DNA of 64,000 nt from Sinorhizobium sp. 8-89 (GTDB lineage: Bacteria; Pseudomonadota; Alphaproteobacteria; Rhizobiales; Rhizobiaceae). Below the pieces are notes generated by a model. That model made no database searches, was not told the origin of the DNA, and was given only the letters and a program-made list of their open reading frames with translations. Made by a program: the position numbers and the translations under genes. The stretch is taken from NCBI RefSeq assembly GCF_030124325.1, contig NZ_JASKLR010000007.1, forward strand, positions 124,001 to 188,000. Direction: 5' to 3'. Positions within the stretch are counted from its first letter, which is position 1; the number at the start of each line of letters is the position of its first letter. Below, in pieces: positions 36,431 to 45,602 of the stretch.

Positions 36431-36994
36431 ATGTCTACAATGAGGAACATCAGACGCATTGAAATCCGACCGGCCGTAGCTGACGACGTCCTGATGATGG
36501 CGTCAGTGCTCGTCGAAACCTGGCGGTCGACGTTTCGGGGGCTCATTTCCGATGCATATCTCGATGCGATGACGGTCGAGGATCAGGCGATCCGGCATGC
36601 GCGCCGGATGCGCGTCGCAGGCGTGTTCCACACCGTCGCGGTCGACATGGCCACCAAGAAGGTCATCGGCCTGGCGAGTTACGGGCGGGCGCGTTCCATG
36701 CCGCCGGCCTTCGACCGGGAACTCTATACGCTCTATCTCCTGGAGGAATTCCAGGGTGCCGGCATCGGCTCTGCGCTGGTGCGCACGGTTGCCGGGCATT
36801 GCCGGGACACGGGCGCCTCGTCGCTTTTTGCCTGGGTGCTGGCGGACAATCCGAACCGCGCTTTTTATGAACGGCTCGGTGCCCGTGTCGTCGGTCGAGG
36901 ACGCGTCAGCGTCGGCGGAGAAATCTATGATCAGGTGGCCTATCGCTGGGACGATCTCACAGCGCTTTCTGGCGCCCGGAATGCCGCGATGTGA
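36431..36994 (+). CDS. GNAT-family N-acetyltransferase
   Basis: A 187-aa acetyltransferase. The acetyl-CoA pyrophosphate loop is in LYLLEEFQGAGIGSALVRT (Q-x-x-G-x-G), followed by WVLADNPNRAFYERLGARVV, the C-terminal GNAT signature. ATG 36431 or 36440 start it; the upstream open frame is not GNAT-like. The substrate is unknown. Confidence 0.88.
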   Translation: MSTMRNIRRIEIRPAVADDVLMMASVLVETWRSTFRGLISDAYLDAMTVEDQAIRHARRMRVAGVFHTVAVDMATKKVIGLASYGRARSMPPAFDRELYTLYLLEEFQGAGIGSALVRTVAGHCRDTGASSLFAWVLADNPNRAFYERLGARVVGRGRVSVGGEIYDQVAYRWDDLTALSGARNAAM

Positions 36995-37005
36995 TCGGCC
37001 GGCGT

Positions 37006-38088
37006 CTATCCCAATCTGACGATATGCTGATCCCAGGCAACGGCGCTTTTGCGCTCCTTGAAGCGCCCGTCATAAGAGGAAACCGCGAATCCATGCGCGG
37101 CCGCGGCGACGCCTGCGGCCTCGGCGATAAGTTCTTGCTTCAAAACGGTGCCCGTCCGGGCATCGAGCGTAACGGCGATATTGCCTTTCGGGGACGTCAG
37201 GCCGACGAGCCCTTCGCGGCGGTTGACGGCGATTGCGCCGACATAGTTCGCGAGCGCTTCGGTCGTCCGCTCGGGGAGAGTGAGAAAGGCCAGGTCTTCG
37301 CCCGGGGAAAAGTGGCCGACGAGCGGTGGCAGCTCGTTGCGCGCCCCTTCGTACTGGCAGGCGAACCAGATCTTTCCCTCCGCATCGATGTCCACATGCC
37401 GGGTCGAAAGCCGCCTAAGCTCCTTCGGCAGCAGGTGCTTTTCGATGAGCGCGCCGGTGAAGGTGTCGACGAGCGTGAGAGTCGGCTCCATATTATCGAG
37501 GTTGAGCTTGGTGCGGCCGAAGTCCGGATGGGTCTCGATGCCGCCATTTGCGATCGCGAGCGTCCTCCCGTCGGCGGCAAGGGTCATGTCATGCGGCCCG
37601 ATGCCATAGGTCGGAAATTCTCCGATCCGGGTAAATCCCTTGGTTCCGTCGTAGACGCCGATCATGCCGCGATTGGCGGAAAAGTCGTTCTCGGTGGCGT
37701 AAAGCAAGCGCCCGTCGGCCGAAAAACAGCCGTGGCCAAAGAAATGCCGGCCCTCGGCGGCGGTGATGACGACCGGCTCGGCCGTGCCGTCCGGCGAAAA
37801 GATCACGGCATAGGTACCCGGCCGGCGGGCAAAGGCGACTACCCGGCGGCTTTCCGGTGAGGACGTCATGCCGTGCGCACGTGCCGGCAGCAGCGTCCGG
37901 TCGACAATTTCGCCCTCTTCCGTGAGCGTCGCGACACCGAAGCTGCCGTCCGGGTCCATGAAGGCCGAAGCGAAGACGGCATCCGCTCGTTCGAGCGCAA
38001 GGGCAGCACGCGGGGCAAGCGCCGCCACCCAGGCGGCACCTGCCATTTTGATGAAGCTGCGTCGGTCGATAAGGCTCTTCGCGTTCAT
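37006..38088 (-). CDS. DUF1513 Tat-exported beta-propeller protein (iron cluster)
   Basis: A 360-aa protein with a twin-arginine signal (RRSFIKMAGAAWVAALAP) and a beta-propeller of the DUF1513 family. HGMTSSPESRRVVAFARRPG and HDMTLAADGRTLAIANGG are its repeat units. DUF1513 proteins accompany imelysin and DUF1111 proteins in rhizobial iron uptake clusters; the role there is unknown. ATG 38088 is the start. A corA-type gene separates it from the second imelysin gene. Confidence 0.88.
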   Translation of the reverse strand: MNAKSLIDRRSFIKMAGAAWVAALAPRAALALERADAVFASAFMDPDGSFGVATLTEEGEIVDRTLLPARAHGMTSSPESRRVVAFARRPGTYAVIFSPDGTAEPVVITAAEGRHFFGHGCFSADGRLLYATENDFSANRGMIGVYDGTKGFTRIGEFPTYGIGPHDMTLAADGRTLAIANGGIETHPDFGRTKLNLDNMEPTLTLVDTFTGALIEKHLLPKELRRLSTRHVDIDAEGKIWFACQYEGARNELPPLVGHFSPGEDLAFLTLPERTTEALANYVGAIAVNRREGLVGLTSPKGNIAVTLDARTGTVLKQELIAEAAGVAAAAHGFAVSSYDGRFKERKSAVAWDQHIVRLG

Positions 38089-38165
38089 GCGCGTCTTGTC
38101 GTAAACGGGACGATGGCGGCGGTGATGCTGCCGCCGATCCCGATTGGGTGTAACAGATAATCGCG

Positions 38166-39167
38166 CTACAGCCAGCCCCGGCGCTTGAAATAGAGAAAGG
38201 GCAGCAAAGCCGAAAGCACCATCATTGAAAGTGCGTAGGGGTAGCCGAGCTGCCATTTCAACTCCGGCATCACGTCGAAATTCATGCCATAGATCGAGGC
38301 GACCAGCGTTGGCGGCAGGAACACGACAGCCGCCACCGAGAAGATCTTGATGATCTGGTTCTGTTCGAGGTTTATGAGGCCGAGCGTCGCGTCGAGCAGG
38401 AAATTGATCTTGTTCGAGAGAAACAGCGCGTGATCGCCGAGTGAAGTCGCGTCGCGCTGGATCAGCTTGACCCGCTGACGGCTCTCCTTTGCCGCCTTGC
38501 GCTGGCCATTTCCCTCGATCGCGACGTGATAGGCGACAAGCCTCCCGACGCTGACCAGGCTTTCGCGAATGATCGTCAACAGGTCGCCCTTCTGCCCGAT
38601 CTGCTCGATCAGCGATTGCAGGTCGCGCGTCTTCTTGGTGGCGCTGGCGTTCGACTTGCGGAAGACTTCGCGCGAGATCGCATCGACCTCGTTGCCGGCG
38701 CGCTCCAGCGCATCCGCCGTGCGGTCGATCATCGCCTCGAGCAGCCCGAGCATCACGAGTTCACCGGTTTCGCACGCCGCTCCGTTCGGCTTTTGGATCC
38801 GGTTGGCGTAGACCTGAAACGACTTCGGATCCGCGTGACGTACCGTGACGAGACTCGTTCCCTTGAGGATGAACGTCACCGGCACTTTGGCCGGATAGTC
38901 GCTGTCGAGTTTCGCCGCCGCGGTCATCGTCATGAACTCGGCGCCGTCCTCCTGGTAGAGACGATCGGAAAGTTCGATTTCCTGCATCTCGTCCCGTGTA
39001 GGAATCGCGATTGCCAGCTTGTCTTCGACGAGCCGCGTTTCTTCGGCGGAAGGATTGAAGAGGTCGAACCAGATCACCGGCTCCGGCGAAGCCAGGCCGT
39101 TGAGGAGATCGACGAGCACGAGATGGCTGTTCTGGCTTTTGTAGATGCGCAGCATTTGGGGCTCCAT
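38166..39167 (-). CDS. corA: CorA-family magnesium/cobalt transporter
   Basis: A 333-aa channel of the CorA family, pentameric and driven by the membrane potential. The cytosolic domain covers about 1-270; two C-terminal helices flank the selectivity motif YGMNF (ASIYGMNFDVMPEL). The end is basic (KRRGWL). The gene sits inside the imelysin/DUF1111/DUF1513 cluster, an unusual place. Confidence 0.93.
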   Translation of the reverse strand: MEPQMLRIYKSQNSHLVLVDLLNGLASPEPVIWFDLFNPSAEETRLVEDKLAIAIPTRDEMQEIELSDRLYQEDGAEFMTMTAAAKLDSDYPAKVPVTFILKGTSLVTVRHADPKSFQVYANRIQKPNGAACETGELVMLGLLEAMIDRTADALERAGNEVDAISREVFRKSNASATKKTRDLQSLIEQIGQKGDLLTIIRESLVSVGRLVAYHVAIEGNGQRKAAKESRQRVKLIQRDATSLGDHALFLSNKINFLLDATLGLINLEQNQIIKIFSVAAVVFLPPTLVASIYGMNFDVMPELKWQLGYPYALSMMVLSALLPFLYFKRRGWL

Positions 39168-39367
39168 GGGGCCAAGTCATCCGACCGCCTGAAGCCCTGA
39201 TCAATCAGGACCGGACGGCCGTGAGCGTGAAGGCTCGACTTCGACTGTCGGGGTTCATTTCCGGTTGATCCTTGTGGTGAAACATGCCCGAAGACGGACA
39301 CGGAATGCCCTTTGCGCCCAAAGGGCCGACTTGTCAACCTGAGCGCCCGGCAGCTCTCTGAAACCGG

Positions 39368-40495
39368 TCAATCGCCGTCGGCGAATGAAAAGCCGGCTCC
39401 AAGTCCGATCGCTCCGCCGAAGTTCCGGTTCAGTCTGTCGAGCAGGTCGGCCGTGTTGAGAGCGATGAAATCGAGCGTGGCCCGCTGTTTTCTGTCGGCA
39501 AGCGCCGCCTCGATCGGACCATCGATGCGGTCCGCTGCGCCGATCAGCGACTTGAACAGGAAGTTCACCGAGCCGGCGATCGAGCGGCTGTCGGCGGGAA
39601 GCAGGCTTTCCATCGCGGCCGTGTTGAAGAGCGTCTGCAGCGCCCGGAGGTTCACCGAGATCGACGGCATCGTATTTTCCGAGCGCCAGTAGATGGCGAG
39701 CTTCGGACGACCCTCGGCCCGCTTCCCGTCGATCGCTCCGGCATAAAAGGGTCGCAGCCGCTGGTCCTTCACCATCTCGACGCTGTGGACCAGGACGCCG
39801 AGCAGCTCCGTCGCGGCCTCCTTGTTGTCGCGGAAGAGCGGATTGCCGGGTCCGGGTTTCTTCCAGGCAGCCTGTATACCGTCCGGTTTTTCCCATGCGA
39901 CAAGCAGTTCGCCGGCGATCGCCTTCAGGTTCTGCGATATTGCGCGGCCGTAGCGGCAGCGGAAGTCGCCGTTCTTCCCGGCGAGCACCTCCGCCCCTGT
40001 GCCGTAAAGGACGTATTCAAGCGCGCCCAGCCCCTGCACCGCGACGCTCTTTGTCTTGAGGCGGCCCGGTTCCGTTGCTGTCTCGTCGCCCCTGGCAAGA
40101 ATGGCCTGTACCTGCTTGAGGCCGGTGCTCTTGCGATCGGGATAGAACAGGAACCGCTCGAACCGGTTCTGCTCCAGCGCCGGCCCCAGGCGGACGATTT
40201 CGATCGCCGACCATTTCCGAACGACGCCGGAGAAAGCTGCTCGCGTCGTCTCGAGCGCTGGCTCAGACGGGGCGTGGCAAAGCGTCGACGTTGCTTCGAC
40301 GAGGAGGGTCGTCGAGTGCGACAGGTCGCGATAGCCGGGAATGACGAAGTTATCCACGGCCTTCGCCATGACGCCCGGCAAGGCTGCCTCGTCAAGGACA
40401 CGCGGGGAAAGCGCGCTCCCCTCCTGCGCCACTGCAGGCATCGCGGCGTGCGCCATGAGGAGAAGGCCGAGTGCCAGGAAATGCCGAAGGCGCAT
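39368..40495 (-). CDS. Imelysin-family exported protein (second copy)
   Basis: A 375-aa exported protein with a signal peptide (RHFLALGLLLMAHAAMPAVA). It is an imelysin (M75) family member; the usual GxHxxE of the family is here GLGALEYVLYG, without the His. Imelysins bind iron or haem at the outer face and are iron-regulated; no peptidase activity is established. ATG 40495 shares one base with the DUF1111 stop (TGATG), indicating coupling. Confidence 0.9.
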   Translation of the reverse strand: MRLRHFLALGLLLMAHAAMPAVAQEGSALSPRVLDEAALPGVMAKAVDNFVIPGYRDLSHSTTLLVEATSTLCHAPSEPALETTRAAFSGVVRKWSAIEIVRLGPALEQNRFERFLFYPDRKSTGLKQVQAILARGDETATEPGRLKTKSVAVQGLGALEYVLYGTGAEVLAGKNGDFRCRYGRAISQNLKAIAGELLVAWEKPDGIQAAWKKPGPGNPLFRDNKEAATELLGVLVHSVEMVKDQRLRPFYAGAIDGKRAEGRPKLAIYWRSENTMPSISVNLRALQTLFNTAAMESLLPADSRSIAGSVNFLFKSLIGAADRIDGPIEAALADRKQRATLDFIALNTADLLDRLNRNFGGAIGLGAGFSFADGD

Positions 40496-42327
40496 CAGAG
40501 TGACTCCAGGAATGTGATCAGGGCTTTTCGGTCGTCCTTCGGCAGGCTGACGAAGGCGTTCCGCGCCTTTTCCGCTTCGCCGCCGTGCCAAACAATGGCC
40601 TCGATTAGGTTACGGGCGCGGCCATCGTGGAGGAAGTAGGTGTGGCCGCTGACGGTTTGCGTCAATCCGATCCCCCAGAGCGGCGGCGTGCGCCACTCGC
40701 GGCCATCGGCGACGCCGACCTCCTGGCCGTCTGCGAGACCTTCACCCATGTCGTGCAGCAGGAAATCCGAATAGGGCCAGATCAACTGGAACGCCTGCTC
40801 CTTGTGCGATGTATCGCGTCGCGTCACGAATTTCGGCGTATGGCAGGCCGTACATCCCGATTCGTAGAAGAGCCGCTTTCCCCTAAGCGTTTCCGGGAAG
40901 CTTGCCTTGCGGCGGGCGGGCACCGCCAGATTTGAGGCATAGAAGGTCACGAGACCAAGCACCGGGTCAGGCGCCTCGACGGGACCGAGCCGTTCCTGAA
41001 CGCCGATCGGCAGCGCGAGGCAGTCGGTCTGCGCCTCGGTGCAATCGCCATGGCTGCGGTCGTTGTCCGGGCTGGAAATGCCGATGTCGATGGCGAAGGC
41101 ATCGGCGGCCTGGCGGCGTAGCGACGCGCTCTGCGCCTTCCAGCCGAAGCGACCTAGCACCATGGCTCCGGTTTTGGCGTCGCGGAGCAGGGCGGGCCGC
41201 CCGCTGATACCGTCCCCGTCGCGGTTGTCGGGGTCTGCACGCGCCAGAATATCCGCCTCGTGGATCGCCTCGATCAGTCCGAGACCGATCATCGGCGAGG
41301 CGACGCGCGGTGAGAGCGTTGTCGTCGGATCGAGCGGACCATAGGCAAGGTCCGCGACGGCGTAATGTGGTTTGCGCAGGGAAACCGTTTCGCCGCCCGC
41401 GAGCGCGACCTGCGCTTCCGTGTAGGCGATGGTGACGCGCCCTTCGGCCGCGATCCCTGGCACGGCACTGTCCTGAAGCTGCGTGCCGTAGACAGGATCG
41501 GGAAAATTGAGCGCGGCATGGGATGCGATCGCTTGCCGTTCGGTGTCGTCACGCGGTGCACGGGCAAGACGATAGAACATCGAGGTTGCGTCGGACGCCC
41601 CTTCCGGCGGGCGGCCGCGCCCATCGCGGGGGTGGCAGCTCTCGCAGGCGCGGGCGTTGTAGAGCGGGCCGAGCCCGTCGGATGCCTGCGTGGACGAGGG
41701 CGACGAAACCCAGAGCTTTTCGAAGAGCGCCTTGCCGAGCTTGAAGTTCTGCTCGGCCTCGAAGGGTAGGTTCGCCGAAAACTGGGAGAAGATTTGCCGA
41801 TCGATCGGCGCAATCGTCGTTGCGGCGCCGGCGGAAAGGGCCTCGAACTGTTCGGCCTTGGAGAAATCCGTCGTCGGCCGGGTGACGGTGAGCGCGCGCG
41901 AGCGGTCGTGCTCGGAAAGGTCTTCGCGTGAAGAGGACGGGATCTGGTTGTCTGCGATCTGCCTGGCGCTGCACCCCCCTCTGCCCTGCCGGGCATCTCC
42001 CCCACAAGGGGGGAGATCAGCAAGGGGCGACGGCGATGCCACGCTTAACCGATTACTCGCTGCGTGTGCGGTTGTATTCGACCCCGACCTTTGCGCACTC
42101 GCCGTCAGGCAAGGCTTTGCTTCCGGCCAATCTCCCCCCTTGTGGGGGAGATGCCCGGCAGGGCAGAGGGGGGTGTCGACTCCGCCTTTCCCGATTTCAG
42201 CCGCGGCATTCAGTTGGAATTCTGCATTGACGGCGGGGCCGAGACCGCTGCCCGTCGCCGCTGCTGTTGCGGTGACGCTGATGAGCGCGGCAAGCGGCAG
42301 CGCTAGGAGGCGGGATGTCACATGCAT
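40495..42327 (-). CDS. DUF1111 di-heme exported protein with a repeat inserted in frame
   Basis: A 610-aa periplasmic protein of the DUF1111 (thiol oxidoreductase-like) family. A signal peptide (TSRLLALPLAALISVTATAAA) is followed by two c-type haem motifs, CESCH (about residue 230) and CTACH (about 495). Such proteins pair with imelysins in iron clusters. A 204-bp repeat with 46-bp perfect inverted arms (41972-42175) lies between the signal peptide and the mature domain and is read through as 68 residues of Pro/Gly/Cys-rich sequence. ATG 42327 is preferred; 42348 is possible. Confidence 0.9.
   Translation of the reverse strand: MHVTSRLLALPLAALISVTATAAATGSGLGPAVNAEFQLNAAAEIGKGGVDTPLCPAGHLPHKGGDWPEAKPCLTASAQRSGSNTTAHAASNRLSVASPSPLADLPPCGGDARQGRGGCSARQIADNQIPSSSREDLSEHDRSRALTVTRPTTDFSKAEQFEALSAGAATTIAPIDRQIFSQFSANLPFEAEQNFKLGKALFEKLWVSSPSSTQASDGLGPLYNARACESCHPRDGRGRPPEGASDATSMFYRLARAPRDDTERQAIASHAALNFPDPVYGTQLQDSAVPGIAAEGRVTIAYTEAQVALAGGETVSLRKPHYAVADLAYGPLDPTTTLSPRVASPMIGLGLIEAIHEADILARADPDNRDGDGISGRPALLRDAKTGAMVLGRFGWKAQSASLRRQAADAFAIDIGISSPDNDRSHGDCTEAQTDCLALPIGVQERLGPVEAPDPVLGLVTFYASNLAVPARRKASFPETLRGKRLFYESGCTACHTPKFVTRRDTSHKEQAFQLIWPYSDFLLHDMGEGLADGQEVGVADGREWRTPPLWGIGLTQTVSGHTYFLHDGRARNLIEAIVWHGGEAEKARNAFVSLPKDDRKALITFLESL
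41972..42175. repeat. RIME-like repeat with perfect 46-bp inverted arms, inside a CDS
   Basis: The left arm 41972-42017 and right arm 42130-42175 are exact reverse complements over 46 bp, and each arm is itself palindromic around CTCCCCC-ACAAGG-GGGGAG. The central 112 bp is unrelated. The total, 204 bp, is a multiple of three, so the host frame stays open. It is a typical rhizobial intergenic repeat in an atypical place. Confidence 0.85.
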
Positions 42328-42371
42328 GGGACTTGGGTCGGGCCGCATCGGGGGCGGCCCGCCTTTTCGGC

Positions 42372-43652
42372 TTATTGGAAGACGGCGCTAGGATTATCCA
42401 GGCTGTCGGAACCTTCAAGCTCGATCGTACCGAGTTCGAGCGACGCAATGACGCGTTCGACGGTCTTCGCCTGCGCGACGAGGCCATCGATCGCGGCCTG
42501 CACGGTGGCATTGCCCTCGGCGTTGCCTTCGCCGATCATCTGGTCGTAGGCCTCGACTGTTTCGGCGCGCTTGGCCATCGCCTGCATCTTTTCGACGGTG
42601 GCGGCGAGGTTGTCCTTCATTTCCTTGTCGAGGGCCGCGTCCCTTGCGGCGACGAGTTCGGAAAGCGAGGGGCCGGTCAGCTTCGTGCCGTCGACACGGG
42701 TATATTCACCGGTATAGGCGGCCTGGATGCCGATCGCGTCGTGGAGATGCGAGTTGTGCGTGTTGTCCGAGAAGCAATCGTGTTCTTCTTCCGGATCATG
42801 CAGCAGCAGGCCGAGCTTCATGCGCTCGCCGGCGAGTTCCCCGTAGGAAAGCGAGCCCATGCCGGTGAGAATGGCGGCAAGGCCAGCCTTCGGGTCGGCC
42901 TCGACTGCCTTGGTGGCGGTGCCATCCGGCGTCCAGTTGGCGACCATCTCCTTGAGGTCCGCGACGAGCAGGCTGGAGGCCGCCTTCAGATAGGCGGCGC
43001 GGCGATCGCAACTGCCGTTCGTGCAGGTTTTGGTGTCGAAGTCGGTATAGGAGCGGCTGCCGGCGCCAGCGCCGGTGCCGTTCAGGTCCTGTCCCCAGAG
43101 CAGGAATTCGATCGCGTGGTAGCCAGTCGCGACGTTCGCCTCGATGCCGCCTGCTTCCTGCAGCGTCCCGGACAGAAATTCCGGCGTGATATTCGTCGCG
43201 TCGACGTCCTTGCCGTCGATCTTGATCGTCTTGTTGGCGATCACGTTCGCAACGAACAGAGCATTCTCGTCGCTTTCGGTGCCGTAGCTTGCATCGACAT
43301 AGTCGATCAGGCCCTCATCGAGCGGCCAGGCATTCACCTTGCCTTCCCATTCATCGACGATCGTATTGCCGAAACGGTAGACCTCGGTTTCCTGATAGGG
43401 GTTACGCGCCTTGAGCCAGGCTTCGCGCGCGGCCTTCAAGGTGTCTTCGCTCGGGCTTGCGATCAGCGCGTCGACCGCCTTGTCGAGTGCTTCGGCCGTC
43501 GTCAGCGCGTCCTGGTATTTGGCATGTGCAACGGCAGCATAGTGCTTGACGACCGCAGCAGCGTCGGTGGCGGCATTCGCCGGCTGCAGCACCAGCCCCG
43601 ATGTGGCCGTCATGAGCGCCAGCGCGGCGGTGCGGATGAAATTCTTGGTCAT
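42372..43652 (-). CDS. irpA: Imelysin-family iron-regulated protein A
   Basis: A 426-aa exported protein with signal peptide (AALALMTATSGLVLQPANA) and two imelysin repeats. The family motif GYHAIEFLLWGQDL is intact at about residue 175. Four Cys (CTNGSC, DCFSD) may form disulfides. The product is the IrpA-type protein of rhizobial iron uptake loci. RBS AAAGGAG precedes ATG 43652. It is the first gene of the cluster, with an Irr-type half-site about 105 bp upstream. Confidence 0.92.
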   Translation of the reverse strand: MTKNFIRTAALALMTATSGLVLQPANAATDAAAVVKHYAAVAHAKYQDALTTAEALDKAVDALIASPSEDTLKAAREAWLKARNPYQETEVYRFGNTIVDEWEGKVNAWPLDEGLIDYVDASYGTESDENALFVANVIANKTIKIDGKDVDATNITPEFLSGTLQEAGGIEANVATGYHAIEFLLWGQDLNGTGAGAGSRSYTDFDTKTCTNGSCDRRAAYLKAASSLLVADLKEMVANWTPDGTATKAVEADPKAGLAAILTGMGSLSYGELAGERMKLGLLLHDPEEEHDCFSDNTHNSHLHDAIGIQAAYTGEYTRVDGTKLTGPSLSELVAARDAALDKEMKDNLAATVEKMQAMAKRAETVEAYDQMIGEGNAEGNATVQAAIDGLVAQAKTVERVIASLELGTIELEGSDSLDNPSAVFQ

Positions 43653-43754
43653 GACCCTCTCCTTTGCTTCTCCCAGGGCCGCGAGCAAGGTCTCTCCGGG
43701 CCCCTAAAGCGAACTTTTCATGGACCAAAAGTAAACTTGTGTCAAAGTGTATAG

Positions 43755-43771
43755 TTTAGAATGTTTTCAAT
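43755..43771. promoter_or_regulatory. Candidate Irr/ICE-like iron-responsive site
   Basis: TTTAGAATGTTTTCAAT has an exact left half (TTTAGAA) of the rhizobial Irr box TTTAGAA-N3-TTCTAAA and a degenerate right half. It lies just upstream of TTGACA on the minus strand (a possible -35 for irpA). The iron context makes it plausible, but it is only a partial match. Confidence 0.35.
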
Positions 43772-43799
43772 GTGCTACTTCGCCCAGCGCAGCCCGTAA

Positions 43800-45089
43800 C
43801 TATAGCTTGCGGCGCATAAGGCAGAAGAAGAAACCGTCGGTTCCCGTGGACGCGGGTGTCAGCGTGACCGTCTTCATGTCGGCGGACCACGGCTGCGGCT
43901 TGTCGGTGCCGAAGAGTGCTGCCCAGGTGTCGGCGGCCGAGAGGATCTCGAATTCCGGATTGTCCTCGCAGAAACCATAGACCTGCGACTCGTTCTCCTC
44001 GGGAAGCACGGAACAGGTCACGTAGATTAGATGGCCGCCTGGGCGGACGAACTGGGCGGCGCTCGTGAGCGCTTCGTCCTGCTGCGCCAACCTCTCCTCG
44101 AGGTTCTTTTGCGTGAGGCGCCATTTCGTGTCCGGGCGGCGTCGCCACGTACCGGTGCCGGTGCAGGGCGCATCGACAAGCACGCGATCGAATCGCCCCG
44201 TAAGCGGCGCAAGGGCCTCCGCCGATTCGTGCACCTGCACATTCCGGGTGCCGGCGCGCTTCAGCCGTTCGATGATCGGCGCCAGCCGCTTGCGATCCGT
44301 GTCGTAGGCATGGACCTGGCCCTTGTTGTTCATGGCCGCCGACATGGCGAGCGTCTTGCCGCCGCCGCCGGCGCAGTAGTCGAGCACCTGCTCGCCTTCA
44401 TGCGGGAAGACGAGATCGGCAACTATCTGCGAGCCCTCGTCCTGGACTTCGAACCAGCCCTTCTGGAACGAGATTTCCGCCGTCACGTTCGGTAGCCGCG
44501 AAGCGCCTTCGCCGGCCGGAATTCGCACACCGTGGCGCGCAATCGTTGCGGGCTCGGCGCCGCTCCGCTCGAGTGCCTTCAAGACTTTGTCGCGGGTCGC
44601 CTTCAGGGTGTTGACGCGCAGGTCGAGCGTCGGCCGGCCGGCAAGCGCCTGGGCTTCCGCGAGCCAGTCCTCAGAAAAGTTCTCCTCGAAGGAAGCCTGC
44701 GTCCATTCCGGAATGTCCGCCTGCACGTGAAGGGGCGCGTCTTCGAGCCGGCGCTCGGCAAAGGCTTTCATCACCTCCGCCGAAGGGGACTCCGGTGCGA
44801 ACTTGTCGTCGGCGAACTCCGCCGCAAGCGTCTCCGTGGTAAAGCCCCACTGCCGGTACATGACCGCATGGCCAAGCGCTGTCGCGCTGTCGCTGTCCAT
44901 CAGATAGGCGTGGGAGAGTTTCATCCGCAGCGCATCGTAGACGATGTTGCCGATGGCCGCGCGGTCGCCCGATCCGGCGAAGCGGTGGGAAAGGCCCCAG
45001 TCCTTGAGTGCGTCGGCGACGGGACGCTTCCGCTTCTCTATGTCGTCAAGAACCTCGATGGCCCCGGCGAGTCTTCCGCCCAATCGCAT
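43800..45089 (-). CDS. rsmB: RsmB-family 16S rRNA m5C methyltransferase
   Basis: A 429-aa SAM-dependent RNA cytosine-5 methyltransferase. An N-terminal NusB-like RNA-binding part (about 1-130) precedes the Rossmann domain (about 200-429). Landmarks are VLDYCAGGGGKTLAMSA (SAM), DAPCTGTGTWRRRPD and YVTCSVLPEENE; the Cys in TCS is the catalytic nucleophile of this family. ATG 45089 opens RLGGRLAGAIEVL; the upstream frame is not homologous. Confidence 0.9.
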   Translation of the reverse strand: MRLGGRLAGAIEVLDDIEKRKRPVADALKDWGLSHRFAGSGDRAAIGNIVYDALRMKLSHAYLMDSDSATALGHAVMYRQWGFTTETLAAEFADDKFAPESPSAEVMKAFAERRLEDAPLHVQADIPEWTQASFEENFSEDWLAEAQALAGRPTLDLRVNTLKATRDKVLKALERSGAEPATIARHGVRIPAGEGASRLPNVTAEISFQKGWFEVQDEGSQIVADLVFPHEGEQVLDYCAGGGGKTLAMSAAMNNKGQVHAYDTDRKRLAPIIERLKRAGTRNVQVHESAEALAPLTGRFDRVLVDAPCTGTGTWRRRPDTKWRLTQKNLEERLAQQDEALTSAAQFVRPGGHLIYVTCSVLPEENESQVYGFCEDNPEFEILSAADTWAALFGTDKPQPWSADMKTVTLTPASTGTDGFFFCLMRRKL

Positions 45090-45227
45090 CTTCGATGAAC
45101 TCCTTTTTCGCCGTGGTAGCGGCGATGGGGTCGAAGAGCAAGACGGAAGCGGCATAAATACGGGAGACCGACAGTTCCCGTAAGCAAATCCGCCCGGTGC
45201 GAAAATCGGGCGGAAGTATTGGGCGGA

Positions 45228-45602
45228 TCAGGAATTGATGACGCGGTAACAGATGCTGGCTGTTCCGGACCGGATCATGCCGATCTGCGAAGCGGCGGCC
45301 TTGGAGAGATCGATCACCCGGCCGCGAATGAAGGGGCCGCGATCGTTGATGCGAACGACGACGGTCTTGCCGTTGCGCTTGTTGGTGACCTGGATCTTGG
45401 TGCCGAACTTGAGGCTGCGGTGAGCGGCGGTGAGGCGGGCGGCGTTCATTCTTTCGCCGGACGCAGTCTTGGACGAGAGGGCATACCAGGATGCACCGCC
45501 GCAAGCGGACCCTGCTGCCTGACTATCGGATACCGAGACCAACCCCATCCCGGCGGTGAATAGCACTGCTGCGGCAGCAGTCTTGATTTTCGCTGGTTTC
45601 AA
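45228..45602 (-). CDS. RlpA-like septal ring lytic transglycosylase (DPBB)
   Basis: A 124-aa exported double-psi beta-barrel protein. The signal peptide ([20 protein letters not shown]) is followed by [17 protein letters not shown] and [18 protein letters not shown], the RlpA signature with catalytic Asp. It lacks the SPOR domain of RlpA and is a minimal version. It would act on denuded peptidoglycan at the septum. It lies 138 bp upstream of rsmB on the same strand. Confidence 0.9.
   Translation of the reverse strand: MKPAKIKTAAAAVLFTAGMGLVSVSDSQAAGSACGGASWYALSSKTASGERMNAARLTAAHRSLKFGTKIQVTNKRNGKTVVVRINDRGPFIRGRVIDLSKAAASQIGMIRSGTASICYRVINS

Noticed and set aside
42315-43754. 479-aa plus-strand frame opposite irpA
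   Set aside because: Antisense shadow of an imelysin gene with a clear RBS and signal peptide.
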